A stretch of 52,841 nt of DNA from a virus, in the IMG/VR virus record IMGVR_UViG_3300022188_000015, positions 1 to 52,841 of that record; one strand, written 5' to 3'. The notes below the pieces were generated by a model. It made no database searches, was not told the DNA's origin, and saw nothing but the letters and a program-made list of their open reading frames with translations. Positions 16,716 through 22,652 of this stretch are shown piece by piece (position 1 is the first letter of the stretch; each line of letters begins with the position of its first letter). Made by a program: the position numbers and the translations under genes.

Positions 16716-16960
16716 AGGGTTACATGAATCGCTTGGCTCGCAAAAACAACGTGGTTTTCATCCTTTTCTTGGCTCGCATTTGGGGGCTGGTTTCCATTTC
16801 TCTCATGACTCGCACATATTTTTCTGGTGTCCACAGTGTCCTATGGCTCGCACTTGTGCGATGGTTTCCAGAGATAGTATGGCTCGCAACGTATCAGTGG
16901 TTTGCATTTTGCCCGTGGCTCGCAATTCACCATTGGGTTACAGGTATTAATTGGCTTCCT
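16716..16960 (-). repeat. Array 2: TIGR-like tandem interspaced repeat, 7 units
   Basis: A words start at 16734, 16770, 16806 (TGACTCGCA), 16844, 16880, 16916 and 16952 (decayed TGGCTTCCT). B words start at 16716 (AGGGTTACA), 16752, 16788, 16825, 16862, 16898 and 16934. Most B words here read TGGTTTCCA or close variants, unlike TGGGTTTCA in array 1. Spacers are 9 nt except 16815-16824 and 16834-16843 (10 nt). The last unit overlaps the end of the 98-residue gene. It lies between that gene and the ribosome site of the Tas-like gene. Confidence 0.88.
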
Positions 16961-17243
16961 CGTCTCTATCCCGGATGTTCCATCCTTCACGCCTCAGCTC
17001 TGCTTCGCTCCAATTACGATGCTCTTTCACCAAATACCGCTCTGGTCCACGCTCACCAGGCCTTTCCCATACTTCGTATGGCACATCCCTTTTTTTAAAG
17101 AATTCCGCCCAGTTCTCAATTATCCAGTATTGTGATCGAGGGCAGCCCCTCACATATTCAGCCGTTTTCTTGTCTTTAAGTGATCCATATTTTTCGATCA
17201 ACCTCATGTCAAAAAACCTCCCTAATTTTTTGTTGTTTGCCAT
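16947..17243 (-). CDS. Array-associated small protein (98 aa)
   Basis: Basic N-terminus (MANNKKLGRFFDMRLIEKYG) and charged C-terminus. Its WAEFFKKRDVPYEVWERPG closely resembles the C-terminal ADWFKKGKGVPYEVW of the neighbouring Tas-like protein, so the two may share a module. No clear ribosome site precedes the ATG, and the C-terminal codons run into array 2. Could be a genuine accessory gene or a remnant of a second Tas gene. Confidence 0.5.
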   Translation of the reverse strand: MANNKKLGRFFDMRLIEKYGSLKDKKTAEYVRGCPRSQYWIIENWAEFFKKRDVPYEVWERPGERGPERYLVKEHRNWSEAELRREGWNIRDRDEEAN

Positions 17244-17246
17244 GCT

Positions 17247-17296
17247 CTGCCTAGCTAAGCCCCGCCTCGCCCTGCCTAGCCAAGCCGAGCCACGCC
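17247..17296 (-). repeat. 25-bp tandem repeat of GCC-rich pentamers
   Basis: CTGCCTAGC[T/C]AAGCC begins two 25-bp units at 17247 and 17272, each made of five-base blocks ending in GCC. It lies immediately upstream (in the minus direction) of the 98-residue gene. Confidence 0.7.
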
Positions 17297-17312
17297 ATTT
17301 ACTAAAATCTTC

Positions 17313-17762
17313 TTACCTCCTTTCGGTTAGAGATACTTCATAAGCTTTTTTACCATGCCTTTCTAAATGATGTTTTCTGCACAACCAAGTCACTTTTAAT
17401 GGCTTATTATAATCTTCATGATGAGCCTCAACAAATGGGCTGCCACAAATTTCACAAACGCCCCTCTTTAATTTCCCATCTCTTATTGCGTTATTCGTGA
17501 TAATATGTGCTCTATATTTCTCTACATTCTTTTTTCTTCTTCTCCTTTGGTATTCAATAGCTTTCTGCCTTCTTTCTAGCTTCCTAGAGCGTTCCCTTTC
17601 ATATCCTGCATAATATGCTCGTCTTTTTTGGTAATTTTGTTTTACATCCTGTTTCGTACATTCCTTGCATTTATTGAGATGTCCATCCCCCATCTTTGGA
17701 TGCTTATAAAATTCTGTAATAGGTTTTTCTTGCCCGCATTTAAAACAAACCTTTATCTTCAT
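17313..17762 (-). CDS. HNH endonuclease (149 aa)
   Basis: The C-terminus has CEICGSPFVEAHHEDYNKPL then VTWLCRKHHLERHG, a full HNH ββα-metal motif (H-H, N, H-H with a structural CxxC). The N-terminus has a second zinc site (CFKCGQEK and CKECTK) and a long basic linker. This is the size of a homing-type or DNA-repair HNH nuclease. It lies two genes before the Tas-like gene; a stand-alone HNH near a nuclease-less Tas is worth noting, though coincidence is possible. Follows SSB. Confidence 0.85.
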   Translation of the reverse strand: MKIKVCFKCGQEKPITEFYKHPKMGDGHLNKCKECTKQDVKQNYQKRRAYYAGYERERSRKLERRQKAIEYQRRRRKKNVEKYRAHIITNNAIRDGKLKRGVCEICGSPFVEAHHEDYNKPLKVTWLCRKHHLERHGKKAYEVSLTERR

Positions 17763-17780
17763 TTCTATCTAACCCTCCGA

Positions 17781-18167
17781 TCAAAAAGGTATTTCCGAGT
17801 CATCGTCATATTCATCACCTCCTTCAGCAGCGGTCGGCTGCTCTTGCTTTCGCTGATACACTGGCTTGCTCACCTGATACGCTGTGAGTTCCCAACTTTC
17901 CCGTCCTTGACCTTCCTTGTCCGTCCACTTACGCGATCGGTACGGCCCCTCAACCTGGATAGCATCGCCTTTTTTGAAATTATCCGCCACCGCTTCTGCC
18001 AGATCACCCCATACCACCACTCTGTGCCACTGTGTCTGTCGGTTCTCTTTTTTGCCGTATGCCTCGGCAAGGGAAAACGTACAAACCGCTGTGCCGTTTG
18101 GGGTGTAGCGCAAATTAGGGTCTTGACCGAGGTGGCCGGATAGTATGCAGTTATTTTTATTGGGCAT
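17781..18167 (-). CDS. ssb: Single-stranded DNA-binding protein (128 aa)
   Basis: OB-fold SSB: MPNKNNCILSGHLGQDPNLRYT, then QTQWHRVVVWGDLAEAVADNF and KKGDAIQVEGPYRSRKWTD. The acidic disordered tail ends in DDDSEIPF, the SSB interaction tip. AGGGAGG precedes ATG at 18167. Coats single strands during replication and recombination and recruits partners through its tip. Sits between the loader and HNH genes. Confidence 0.95.
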   Translation of the reverse strand: MPNKNNCILSGHLGQDPNLRYTPNGTAVCTFSLAEAYGKKENRQTQWHRVVVWGDLAEAVADNFKKGDAIQVEGPYRSRKWTDKEGQGRESWELTAYQVSKPVYQRKQEQPTAAEGGDEYDDDSEIPF

Positions 18168-18178
18168 TATTTACCTCC

Positions 18179-18760
18179 CTAAAACGGAATTTCACTTTCA
18201 TCTATGAGTCCCCATTCCTTTCTCACTTGTCCGGCAATCTTTTCTTTCGCCACAATAGCTTGTAGATCCCTAAATCGCTGTGCTATCTGTTCATCAGTGA
18301 GACCCGTATAACATTGTCTACATTGCCATCGGCCGGCTTCGTAGATACATAGCGCTATTTTTCCGCATTTTTGGCATCGAATATTCGGCTCAATCCTAGG
18401 TGAGCGTTCTATTTCCATCAGGTCCGGCTTGATTTTCGGTCTCGGGATCGACAAAGGCATCTTGGCTCTACAGTATTTGCATTCCCCGTCAATCAGTAGG
18501 CTTACATGAGCACCGCATTTAGGGCAGGTAAACCGGTCTCGTAAATTGGTTACGTCCAGGAATTTTTTGAGATCCGCCGGTTTCGGGAAATACTCCAGCT
18601 CGTCTATAGCTTTATAACCTGCTTTGCGCACTTCATCGTCACTATATTTGCGTAATGCTTGATAATACGCCTCTGTCATCACTGCTGAATCAGTGTTCTT
18701 TCTAGGCCAGATGCTCAGAAAAAGCTCAATCATGCTTTTAATAATCTTCTTGCTCGCCAT
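18179..18760 (-). CDS. Helicase-loader-like zinc-ribbon replication protein (193 aa)
   Basis: The N-terminus (ALRKYSDDEVRKAGYKAI, then FPKPADLKKF) resembles phage replicative helicase loaders of the lambda P / DnaC-support group. Two zinc ribbons follow (CPKCGAH...CKYCRAK and CQKCGK...CRQCYTG). The last residues are DESEIPF, matching the tip of the adjacent SSB. ATG at 18760 follows CCGGAGG. The gene overlaps the end of the initiator gene. Confidence 0.6.
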   Translation of the reverse strand: MASKKIIKSMIELFLSIWPRKNTDSAVMTEAYYQALRKYSDDEVRKAGYKAIDELEYFPKPADLKKFLDVTNLRDRFTCPKCGAHVSLLIDGECKYCRAKMPLSIPRPKIKPDLMEIERSPRIEPNIRCQKCGKIALCIYEAGRWQCRQCYTGLTDEQIAQRFRDLQAIVAKEKIAGQVRKEWGLIDESEIPF

Positions 18761-19526
18761 CTTCTTCAACCTCCGGAAAAAGGAATATGTTTTTTTTGAC
18801 ATCGTTTTGAGGGATCTCAATCTCGTCTTCCCACCTACCTTGATTTAACCAAGTAGTTGGATGAGGAATAAACCGCCCATTTTCCCGTGTCCACGCCTCT
18901 GAACGTTTTTGTTTCTCAATAATTTGGATTAACTCATCTAAGGGAGGCAATTCTTTCTTTACTCTTTTCCAGCTACGAAAAGCTGCTTTTTTAGCCTTTT
19001 TAACAGGATAAGCATTCCAAAACTTCTCAAAATCTTGCGGGTAAGTGGAAGATTTTTTGTTACCATTTTGGGTAACAGGCGCACATATATTACTGTCTTT
19101 TGTATTATTGTCTTTTGTATTATTGTCTTTTGTGGGTACCTTTTTTGGTAACAACGCTTTACCATTTTTGGTAACACTCGTTACCATTTTTGGTAATGTT
19201 ACCTTTTTTGGTAATACCTTCCAAGACTCAAAATCCTTATTGATTTCGTATACATGCGGCCCTTTGTTACCATTTTTGGTAATACGTATTACCTTTTTTG
19301 ATAACAACTCATTGAGCGCTCGAACAACATGTGGTTTAACAATTCCAGTCATTTCAACAAATTGGCTAAGAGAGATTGCATCAGCTTTCTTGTTATAGCC
19401 ATATGTTTTGCGGATTATAACATCAAGACACTGCCTCTGTTCGCCAGGTAAACGATACCTGATTAGAGCATCAAAAAGCTTATTTGCTATTTTTACATAA
19501 CCATTTTCAATTTGAGGCGAGGCCAT
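18738..19526 (-). CDS. Replication initiator, lambda O-like (262 aa)
   Basis: The N-terminal winged-helix (MASPQIENGYVKIANKLFDA, then GEQRQCLDVIIRKTYGYNKK, LSQFVEMTGIVKPHVVRALNEL) is the phage replication protein O family that binds origin iterons. The middle (about residues 85-160) is low-complexity and encoded by the iterons at 19059-19305. The C-terminus (FEKFWNAYPVKKAKKAAF) matches the domain that meets helicase loaders. A loader-like gene follows. The start is ATG 19526; ribosome site weak. Confidence 0.85.
   Translation of the reverse strand: MASPQIENGYVKIANKLFDALIRYRLPGEQRQCLDVIIRKTYGYNKKADAISLSQFVEMTGIVKPHVVRALNELLSKKVIRITKNGNKGPHVYEINKDFESWKVLPKKVTLPKMVTSVTKNGKALLPKKVPTKDNNTKDNNTKDSNICAPVTQNGNKKSSTYPQDFEKFWNAYPVKKAKKAAFRSWKRVKKELPPLDELIQIIEKQKRSEAWTRENGRFIPHPTTWLNQGRWEDEIEIPQNDVKKNIFLFPEVEEDGEQEDY
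19059..19305. other. Candidate replication origin: seven iterons inside the initiator gene
   Basis: Seven near-copies of GTTACC[A/T]TTTTTGGTAAY at 19059-19076, 19136-19152, 19158-19175, 19180-19197, 19198-19215, 19266-19283 and 19288-19305. Each is an imperfect palindrome (TTACC...GGTAA). Spacing in clusters is about 18-23 bp, near two helical turns. A further TGTCTTTTGTATTAT repeat (three 15-bp units, 19094-19136) sits between. Lambda's O gene carries ori iterons in the same place, so this is the origin by analogy. Confidence 0.8.
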
Positions 19527-19584
19527 TCTTGTCACGCACTTGTTTAAGAGTTAACTTTTGCATTGGGCAGCATCCTAGAAAGAA

Positions 19585-19667
19585 AAACCCCAGAGCGGCC
19601 TAATCGCCACGGAGTAAGGTGGGATTCTAGTCACGGCTTGTTATAGCCTACTAGATCTCTGGGGTTT
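19585..19667 (-). ncRNA. Structured RNA / terminator with three-way junction
   Basis: AAACCCCAGAG (19585-19595) pairs with CTCTGGGGTTT (19657-19667), an 11-bp closing stem. Between, on the minus strand, CTAGT-GGCT...AGCC-ACTAG forms a nested hairpin and CCAC...GTGG another, so a three-way junction is possible. A T-run follows in the minus direction. It sits between the zinc-finger gene and the initiator. It may be an attenuator or a small RNA; no known riboswitch class recognised. Confidence 0.6.
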
Positions 19668-19726
19668 AGCTTTTAGGCGGTTTATCAAATTCCGACCTCC
19701 GCAACAATTAGGCTGCTTTCACTATA

Positions 19727-20428
19727 TCATTTTTCCTCATTTTTGTCAACCCCAACAATGCCGTCCGCCTCAAGCCCCTCCACTATGTAGGCAAGGGCCT
19801 GCATGTCGGGGCTTCTAAAGGATCGCCTAGCTGCCTTTTCTAGCCTTTCTCTGAGCTGTAGCTTTTCGCAAATAGCTTTATCGAATACAAGCTTTACCTT
19901 GCCATTCCTGCGCCTACGTGCAGGTTTTTTGATTGCGCCACCACTTTCCCTTTGCTGGTAGCTTTTCGCCACACGCTTGCCCAGGCACTCAGGGCAGCAA
20001 TTTCTTACCGTTATAGCGCCTCTGACGTACGGCTCGAATTCTTTTCCGCAATCCTGGCATATACTTACTTCTTTTTTCTCATTCATTTCTCTAATTTTCC
20101 TTCCTATCTCTTTGTTTTTATTATAATACCATTGGGCATAATGGCGCTTGCACATACCCTTGACCTTGGCTGCTTCATTGCAGCCGTCCACCTTGCAGAC
20201 GCCTAGCGGCTTGCTAGGCTTAGTTCCCTGCAGGCTTGCTATCTTCGCTTGCCACTCAGTGCAATTTTCGCACTCTCGTGGCATGACAGGGACCGAGACA
20301 GATAGGTTTAGCGTTTCGTCAAACCTTGGCCGTTTCCGCAACGCCTCGCATTGTTGTGGTGATACTCGGCCAAGGGCACACTGGAAGGTATTGGCTTCGA
20401 GCCATTGGTCAGCCTGTTCTTTCTTCAT
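19727..20428 (-). CDS. Zinc-finger protein of the early leftward operon (233 aa)
   Basis: Several cysteine clusters: CENCTEW, CKVDGCNEAAKVKGMCKRHYAQW (a C-C-C-H type zinc unit), then CQDCGKEF and CCPECLGK. A basic segment (KKPARRRRNGKVK) follows, then a helical C-terminus. Start ATG 20428 is 5-6 bases after TTAGGAG. Second gene of the repressor operon. Probably nucleic-acid binding; specific role unknown. Confidence 0.7.
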   Translation of the reverse strand: MKKEQADQWLEANTFQCALGRVSPQQCEALRKRPRFDETLNLSVSVPVMPRECENCTEWQAKIASLQGTKPSKPLGVCKVDGCNEAAKVKGMCKRHYAQWYYNKNKEIGRKIREMNEKKEVSICQDCGKEFEPYVRGAITVRNCCPECLGKRVAKSYQQRESGGAIKKPARRRRNGKVKLVFDKAICEKLQLRERLEKAARRSFRSPDMQALAYIVEGLEADGIVGVDKNEEK

Positions 20429-20436
20429 TTGCACTC

Positions 20437-20631
20437 CTAAACCAAAAGATCTTTAGGGTCCAGATCAAGGGCCTTGGCAATAAGATTAACCGTCTTCAAG
20501 CTCACTCTATCAGCCCGCTTGTAATAAGCGTAGATCGCCGTGCGTGGCTTGTTCATGGCTTTTGCCAAGTCCTCTTTTGTCCAACCCAACCTCTTTAACT
20601 CTTTTTCGATTTTTGCCTTATTCAACTTCAT
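20437..20631 (-). CDS. XRE-family repressor (64 aa), probably leaderless
   Basis: A single helix-turn-helix (MKLNKAKIEKELKRLGWT, KEDLAKAMNKPRTAIYAYYKR, VSLKTVNLIAKALDLDP) of the XRE type. The promoter TATAAT ends 7 bases before ATG 20631, so transcription should start at the ATG, as in lambda cI from PRM. Its position, divergent from the early promoter, suggests it controls the genetic switch. It is only one domain, without a dimerisation C-terminus. Confidence 0.85.
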   Translation of the reverse strand: MKLNKAKIEKELKRLGWTKEDLAKAMNKPRTAIYAYYKRADRVSLKTVNLIAKALDLDPKDLLV

Positions 20632-20638
20632 GGGGCGC

Positions 20639-20667
20639 ATTATACTTACTTTTCGCTTGTCCGTCAA
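20639..20667 (-). promoter_or_regulatory. Repressor promoter (consensus, leftward)
   Basis: Minus strand TTGACG (20667-20662), 17-base spacer, TATAAT (20644-20639). Seven bases then lead to ATG 20631. Confidence 0.85.
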
Positions 20668-20743
20668 GCAAATTCGACTATCAGCTAAGTTATTGATATT
20701 CTTAGTATGAGCAAAAAAGTGACAAGCCCGTGTCTTTTTTTAG

Positions 20744-20772
20744 TTGACACCGCTCCGCCCTTATGCTATGCT
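20744..20772 (+). promoter_or_regulatory. Early rightward promoter
   Basis: TTGACA (20744-20749), 17-base spacer, TATGCT (20767-20772). Transcription would start near 20780 and run through a roughly 470-base structured leader to the first clear gene at 21255. The leader holds GGGAGGTGAT (20881-20890) with a possible 29-codon GTG frame at 20886-20975, and a 9-codon frame at 21151-21180 after AAAGGAGG. Confidence 0.8.
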
Positions 20773-20979
20773 CCCCCCAAACTCTGGCCCATGCGTGATC
20801 GGGTGCCGGTTCAAAAAAGACGGTATGGGAATGACAGGCAGGACACGGTGGGCCGGATGGCAAGTTTTAGGTTCTTAGAAGGGAGGTGATACCCGTTCCA
20901 AATCGTTCAGATTGGAAATATGAGTTGTTTTGGGTGGTTGGTTGGGTGATGCGGAGGGATGGAAAAGGTCTTTGAAATT

Positions 20980-21103
20980 GCTGGCAGCGGACTGGTGGGA
21001 TGGCACCGACAGTCATAGGGAACAAACCTTCCATGGCCGGAAACTCGGAAATGAGTAGCCGGCTATCATCAAACGGTAGCGGGTTCGATTCCCGCCTGCC
21101 AGC
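20980..21103 (+). ncRNA. tRNA-like structured RNA in the early leader
   Basis: GCTGGCAG (20980-20987) pairs with CTGCCAGC (21096-21103) as an acceptor-like stem. Inside is GACTG...CAGTC with GGTG/CACC (D-arm-like), GGAA/TTCC (small hairpin), GCCGG...CCGGC with ACTC/GAGT (long variable-arm-like), and a canonical T-arm GCGGG-TTCGATT-CCCGC (21079-21095). No valid anticodon loop is evident and the total is 124 nt, so it is not a normal tRNA; it may be a mimic or a decayed tRNA. Confidence 0.45.
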
Positions 21104-21108
21104 ACACA

Positions 21109-21231
21109 GCCTGCGTTGCGGGCTTTGAATCTCAAGAGAAAGGAGGATCCATGGGAGGCAATTTCGTGGTGGCAGGATAACCGGCTATATAGACGGTGTG
21201 GCCCCGAGCCCTTCTTGGATAAACTCGGGGC
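21109..21231 (+). promoter_or_regulatory. Early leader hairpins and a 9-codon peptide frame
   Basis: GCCTGC-GTT-GCGGGC (21109-21123), then AAAGGAGG with ATG 21151 and TAA 21178-21180 (MGGNFVVAG), then an 8-bp stem GCCCCGAG/CTCGGGGC (21201-21231). A strong ribosome site, short peptide and hairpin in order suggest an attenuator-like leader. Function is inferred. Confidence 0.4.
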
Positions 21232-21254
21232 GATAAAAAGATAAGGAGGTAATA

Positions 21255-21359
21255 ATGTTACGTTGCCCAGCTTGCGGTTATTGGGATTTTGATGGGACTC
21301 AGTGTTGGGCTTGTGGTTATCGTGTATCAAATCCATGGCCTTGGTTTCTTATATGGTAA
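21255..21359 (+). CDS. Tiny zinc-ribbon protein (34 aa)
   Basis: MLRCPACGYW then CWACGYRVSN forms a CxxC...CxxC zinc ribbon followed by a Trp-rich tail (WPWFLIW). AAGGAGG lies 6 bases before the ATG. First clear gene of the early rightward operon. Too short for conventional annotation, yet the cysteine spacing and ribosome site are convincing. Confidence 0.65.
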   Translation: MLRCPACGYWDFDGTQCWACGYRVSNPWPWFLIW

Positions 21360-21425
21360 AAAATAGACGCCCTAGCCCGTGGCTGCTTTAGGCGAAAACG
21401 GGGCATATAAAAAAGGGATATTTAC

Positions 21426-21791
21426 ATGGCTAAAGAAAAAGAAAAAAGTAATGTAATAATGGCACAAGACGTAACAAATTTTAAACTAGAGTTATTTCAG
21501 AGGCTAGAAAAGTCTTTGACCCCAAAAGACTGGTTTGATGCTGTGGTATACGGTAAAGAACCCACTTTGACCACCATCGTGGTGTCTGTAATAATTCCAC
21601 AGCAGGTGTTATACATAATTCAGAAATGTAGAGTTGATATACCAGACGATGTTACGGTTTTAGGTGTGGGTACTCTATTTTCGGAGTTTGTAGCTATGGG
21701 CTACAATCAAGCTGTCCATAACCCAGATTTTGAGACGTTTTTACGTCAGCAATGGGAACATGCGCAAGGGACTTTTAAATCTTTACATTAA
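21426..21791 (+). CDS. Unknown early protein (121 aa)
   Basis: Begins MAKEKEKSNVIMAQDVTNF, with a hydrophobic middle (TLTTIVVSVIIPQQVLYIIQ) and an aromatic C-terminus. Position in the early operon suggests host takeover or regulation. No family recognised. ATG 21426 has only a weak site (AAAAAGGGA). Confidence 0.6.
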   Translation: MAKEKEKSNVIMAQDVTNFKLELFQRLEKSLTPKDWFDAVVYGKEPTLTTIVVSVIIPQQVLYIIQKCRVDIPDDVTVLGVGTLFSEFVAMGYNQAVHNPDFETFLRQQWEHAQGTFKSLH

Positions 21792-21819
21792 GGTGCTTAT
21801 TGGGTTAAAGGAGATAGTT

Positions 21820-21993
21820 ATGCGACCCGACAAGATAATCGACAACGCCCCGCCCTATCTCTACCAGATCGAACACCACAAGCCCAAGCCGAAATGGGCA
21901 TGGCGAGCCTTCTGGTGGGGATTTTGGTGGGGAGTAATTTTTGCGCTTCCCTTTGGTTACATTTGGGCATGGGGAGCAGGGAGAGGCATATGA
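21820..21993 (+). CDS. Small Trp-rich membrane protein (57 aa)
   Basis: PPYLYQIEHHKPKPK precedes a Trp-rich membrane segment (WAWRAFWWGFWWGVIFALPF) that continues to WAWGAGRGI. AAAGGAG precedes ATG 21820. The stop TGA overlaps the next ATG (ATGA). Probable inner-membrane protein of unknown role. Confidence 0.6.
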   Translation: MRPDKIIDNAPPYLYQIEHHKPKPKWAWRAFWWGFWWGVIFALPFGYIWAWGAGRGI

Positions 21994-22403
21994 AACCAGT
22001 TGATCAAACTAAATTCGGGTTTGAGGATGGAAATTGTGGGGCTGCTTGTATAGCAAGTATTTTGGAAATCCCACTAGAAAGTATTCCAAACTTTCATGGA
22101 GAAGACCCTTCTGATCCTAAATTATATTGGAAAAATGTGAGAAAATGGTGCGCAGATAAACCTTTCATACTTATAAGCATCTCAATATCTGAAGGTTATG
22201 ACCCAAAAGAATTTCTAAAAGATTGTTGGGTAATTGCATCAGGTCCTTCACCTAGAGGAACAAAAGAATGGCATCGCCACGCTGTGGTCTGGCGAAATGG
22301 CGAGATTGTTCATGACCCTCACCCTTCTAGGGAAGGATTGAAAGAAATAGATATGTATGATCTGTTTATCATAAAAGATCCTAGTTTAGTAGGGAGGTTC
22401 TAA
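21990..22403 (+). CDS. Papain-like cysteine peptidase-fold protein (137 aa)
   Basis: DGNCGAACIASIL (Cys16), HAVVWRNGEIVHDPHP (His97, Asp109) gives the Cys-His-Asp triad spacing of C39-like or transglutaminase-like peptidases. This early gene might process or cut a host protein or serve as an anti-defence factor; substrate unknown. The start at 21990 is coupled to the upstream stop. The longer open frame to 21894 is a shadow of the preceding gene. Confidence 0.6.
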   Translation: MKPVDQTKFGFEDGNCGAACIASILEIPLESIPNFHGEDPSDPKLYWKNVRKWCADKPFILISISISEGYDPKEFLKDCWVIASGPSPRGTKEWHRHAVVWRNGEIVHDPHPSREGLKEIDMYDLFIIKDPSLVGRF

Positions 22404-22404
22404 C

Positions 22405-22635
22405 ATGCTACACGATAGCGATTTCAACATGCGTAAGCAGTTTTACGAGGCAAGCAAAAAGAGTGCGCAACTTCGTGACCTCGGCTATGCCAACGGCTGG
22501 GCAGACACGCCTGATATAGTCAAGGCGTGCCGAGCAAAAGGGCATGTTCCTGAAAAAATAAACAAGGGAAGATGCTTAAACGAATACAGGTGCTTGGATT
22601 GCGGGTATAAATACCTTGTGGATTCGAGCGGGTAG
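22405..22635 (+). CDS. Small protein with C-terminal zinc ribbon (76 aa)
   Basis: Starts MLHDSDFNMRKQFYEA after GGGAGG. A Cys near the middle (CRAKGHV) and the C-terminal CLNEYRCLDCGYKYLVD suggest a zinc site. Just after the peptidase-like gene. No known family. Confidence 0.6.
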   Translation: MLHDSDFNMRKQFYEASKKSAQLRDLGYANGWADTPDIVKACRAKGHVPEKINKGRCLNEYRCLDCGYKYLVDSSG

Positions 22636-22652
22636 GAAGCGAGGGGATTAAA

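Noticed and set aside
15640-16960. CRISPR array
   Set aside because: Repeat words are 9 bp in alternating types with 9-nt spacers; CRISPR repeats are 21-47 bp with ~30-nt spacers and no cas genes are present.
20685-20705. CTAAG-N11-CTTAG inverted repeat as repressor operator
   Set aside because: Only the outer five bases are symmetric and no second copy was found near either promoter.
20980-21103. Standard tRNA or tmRNA
   Set aside because: 124 nt is too long for tRNA and far too short for tmRNA, and no anticodon loop with a U33-like base is found.
20980-21103. attP core in a tRNA 3' end
   Set aside because: The 3' half looks tRNA-like, but no integrase gene exists in the genome and the 5' pairing strand is also present.
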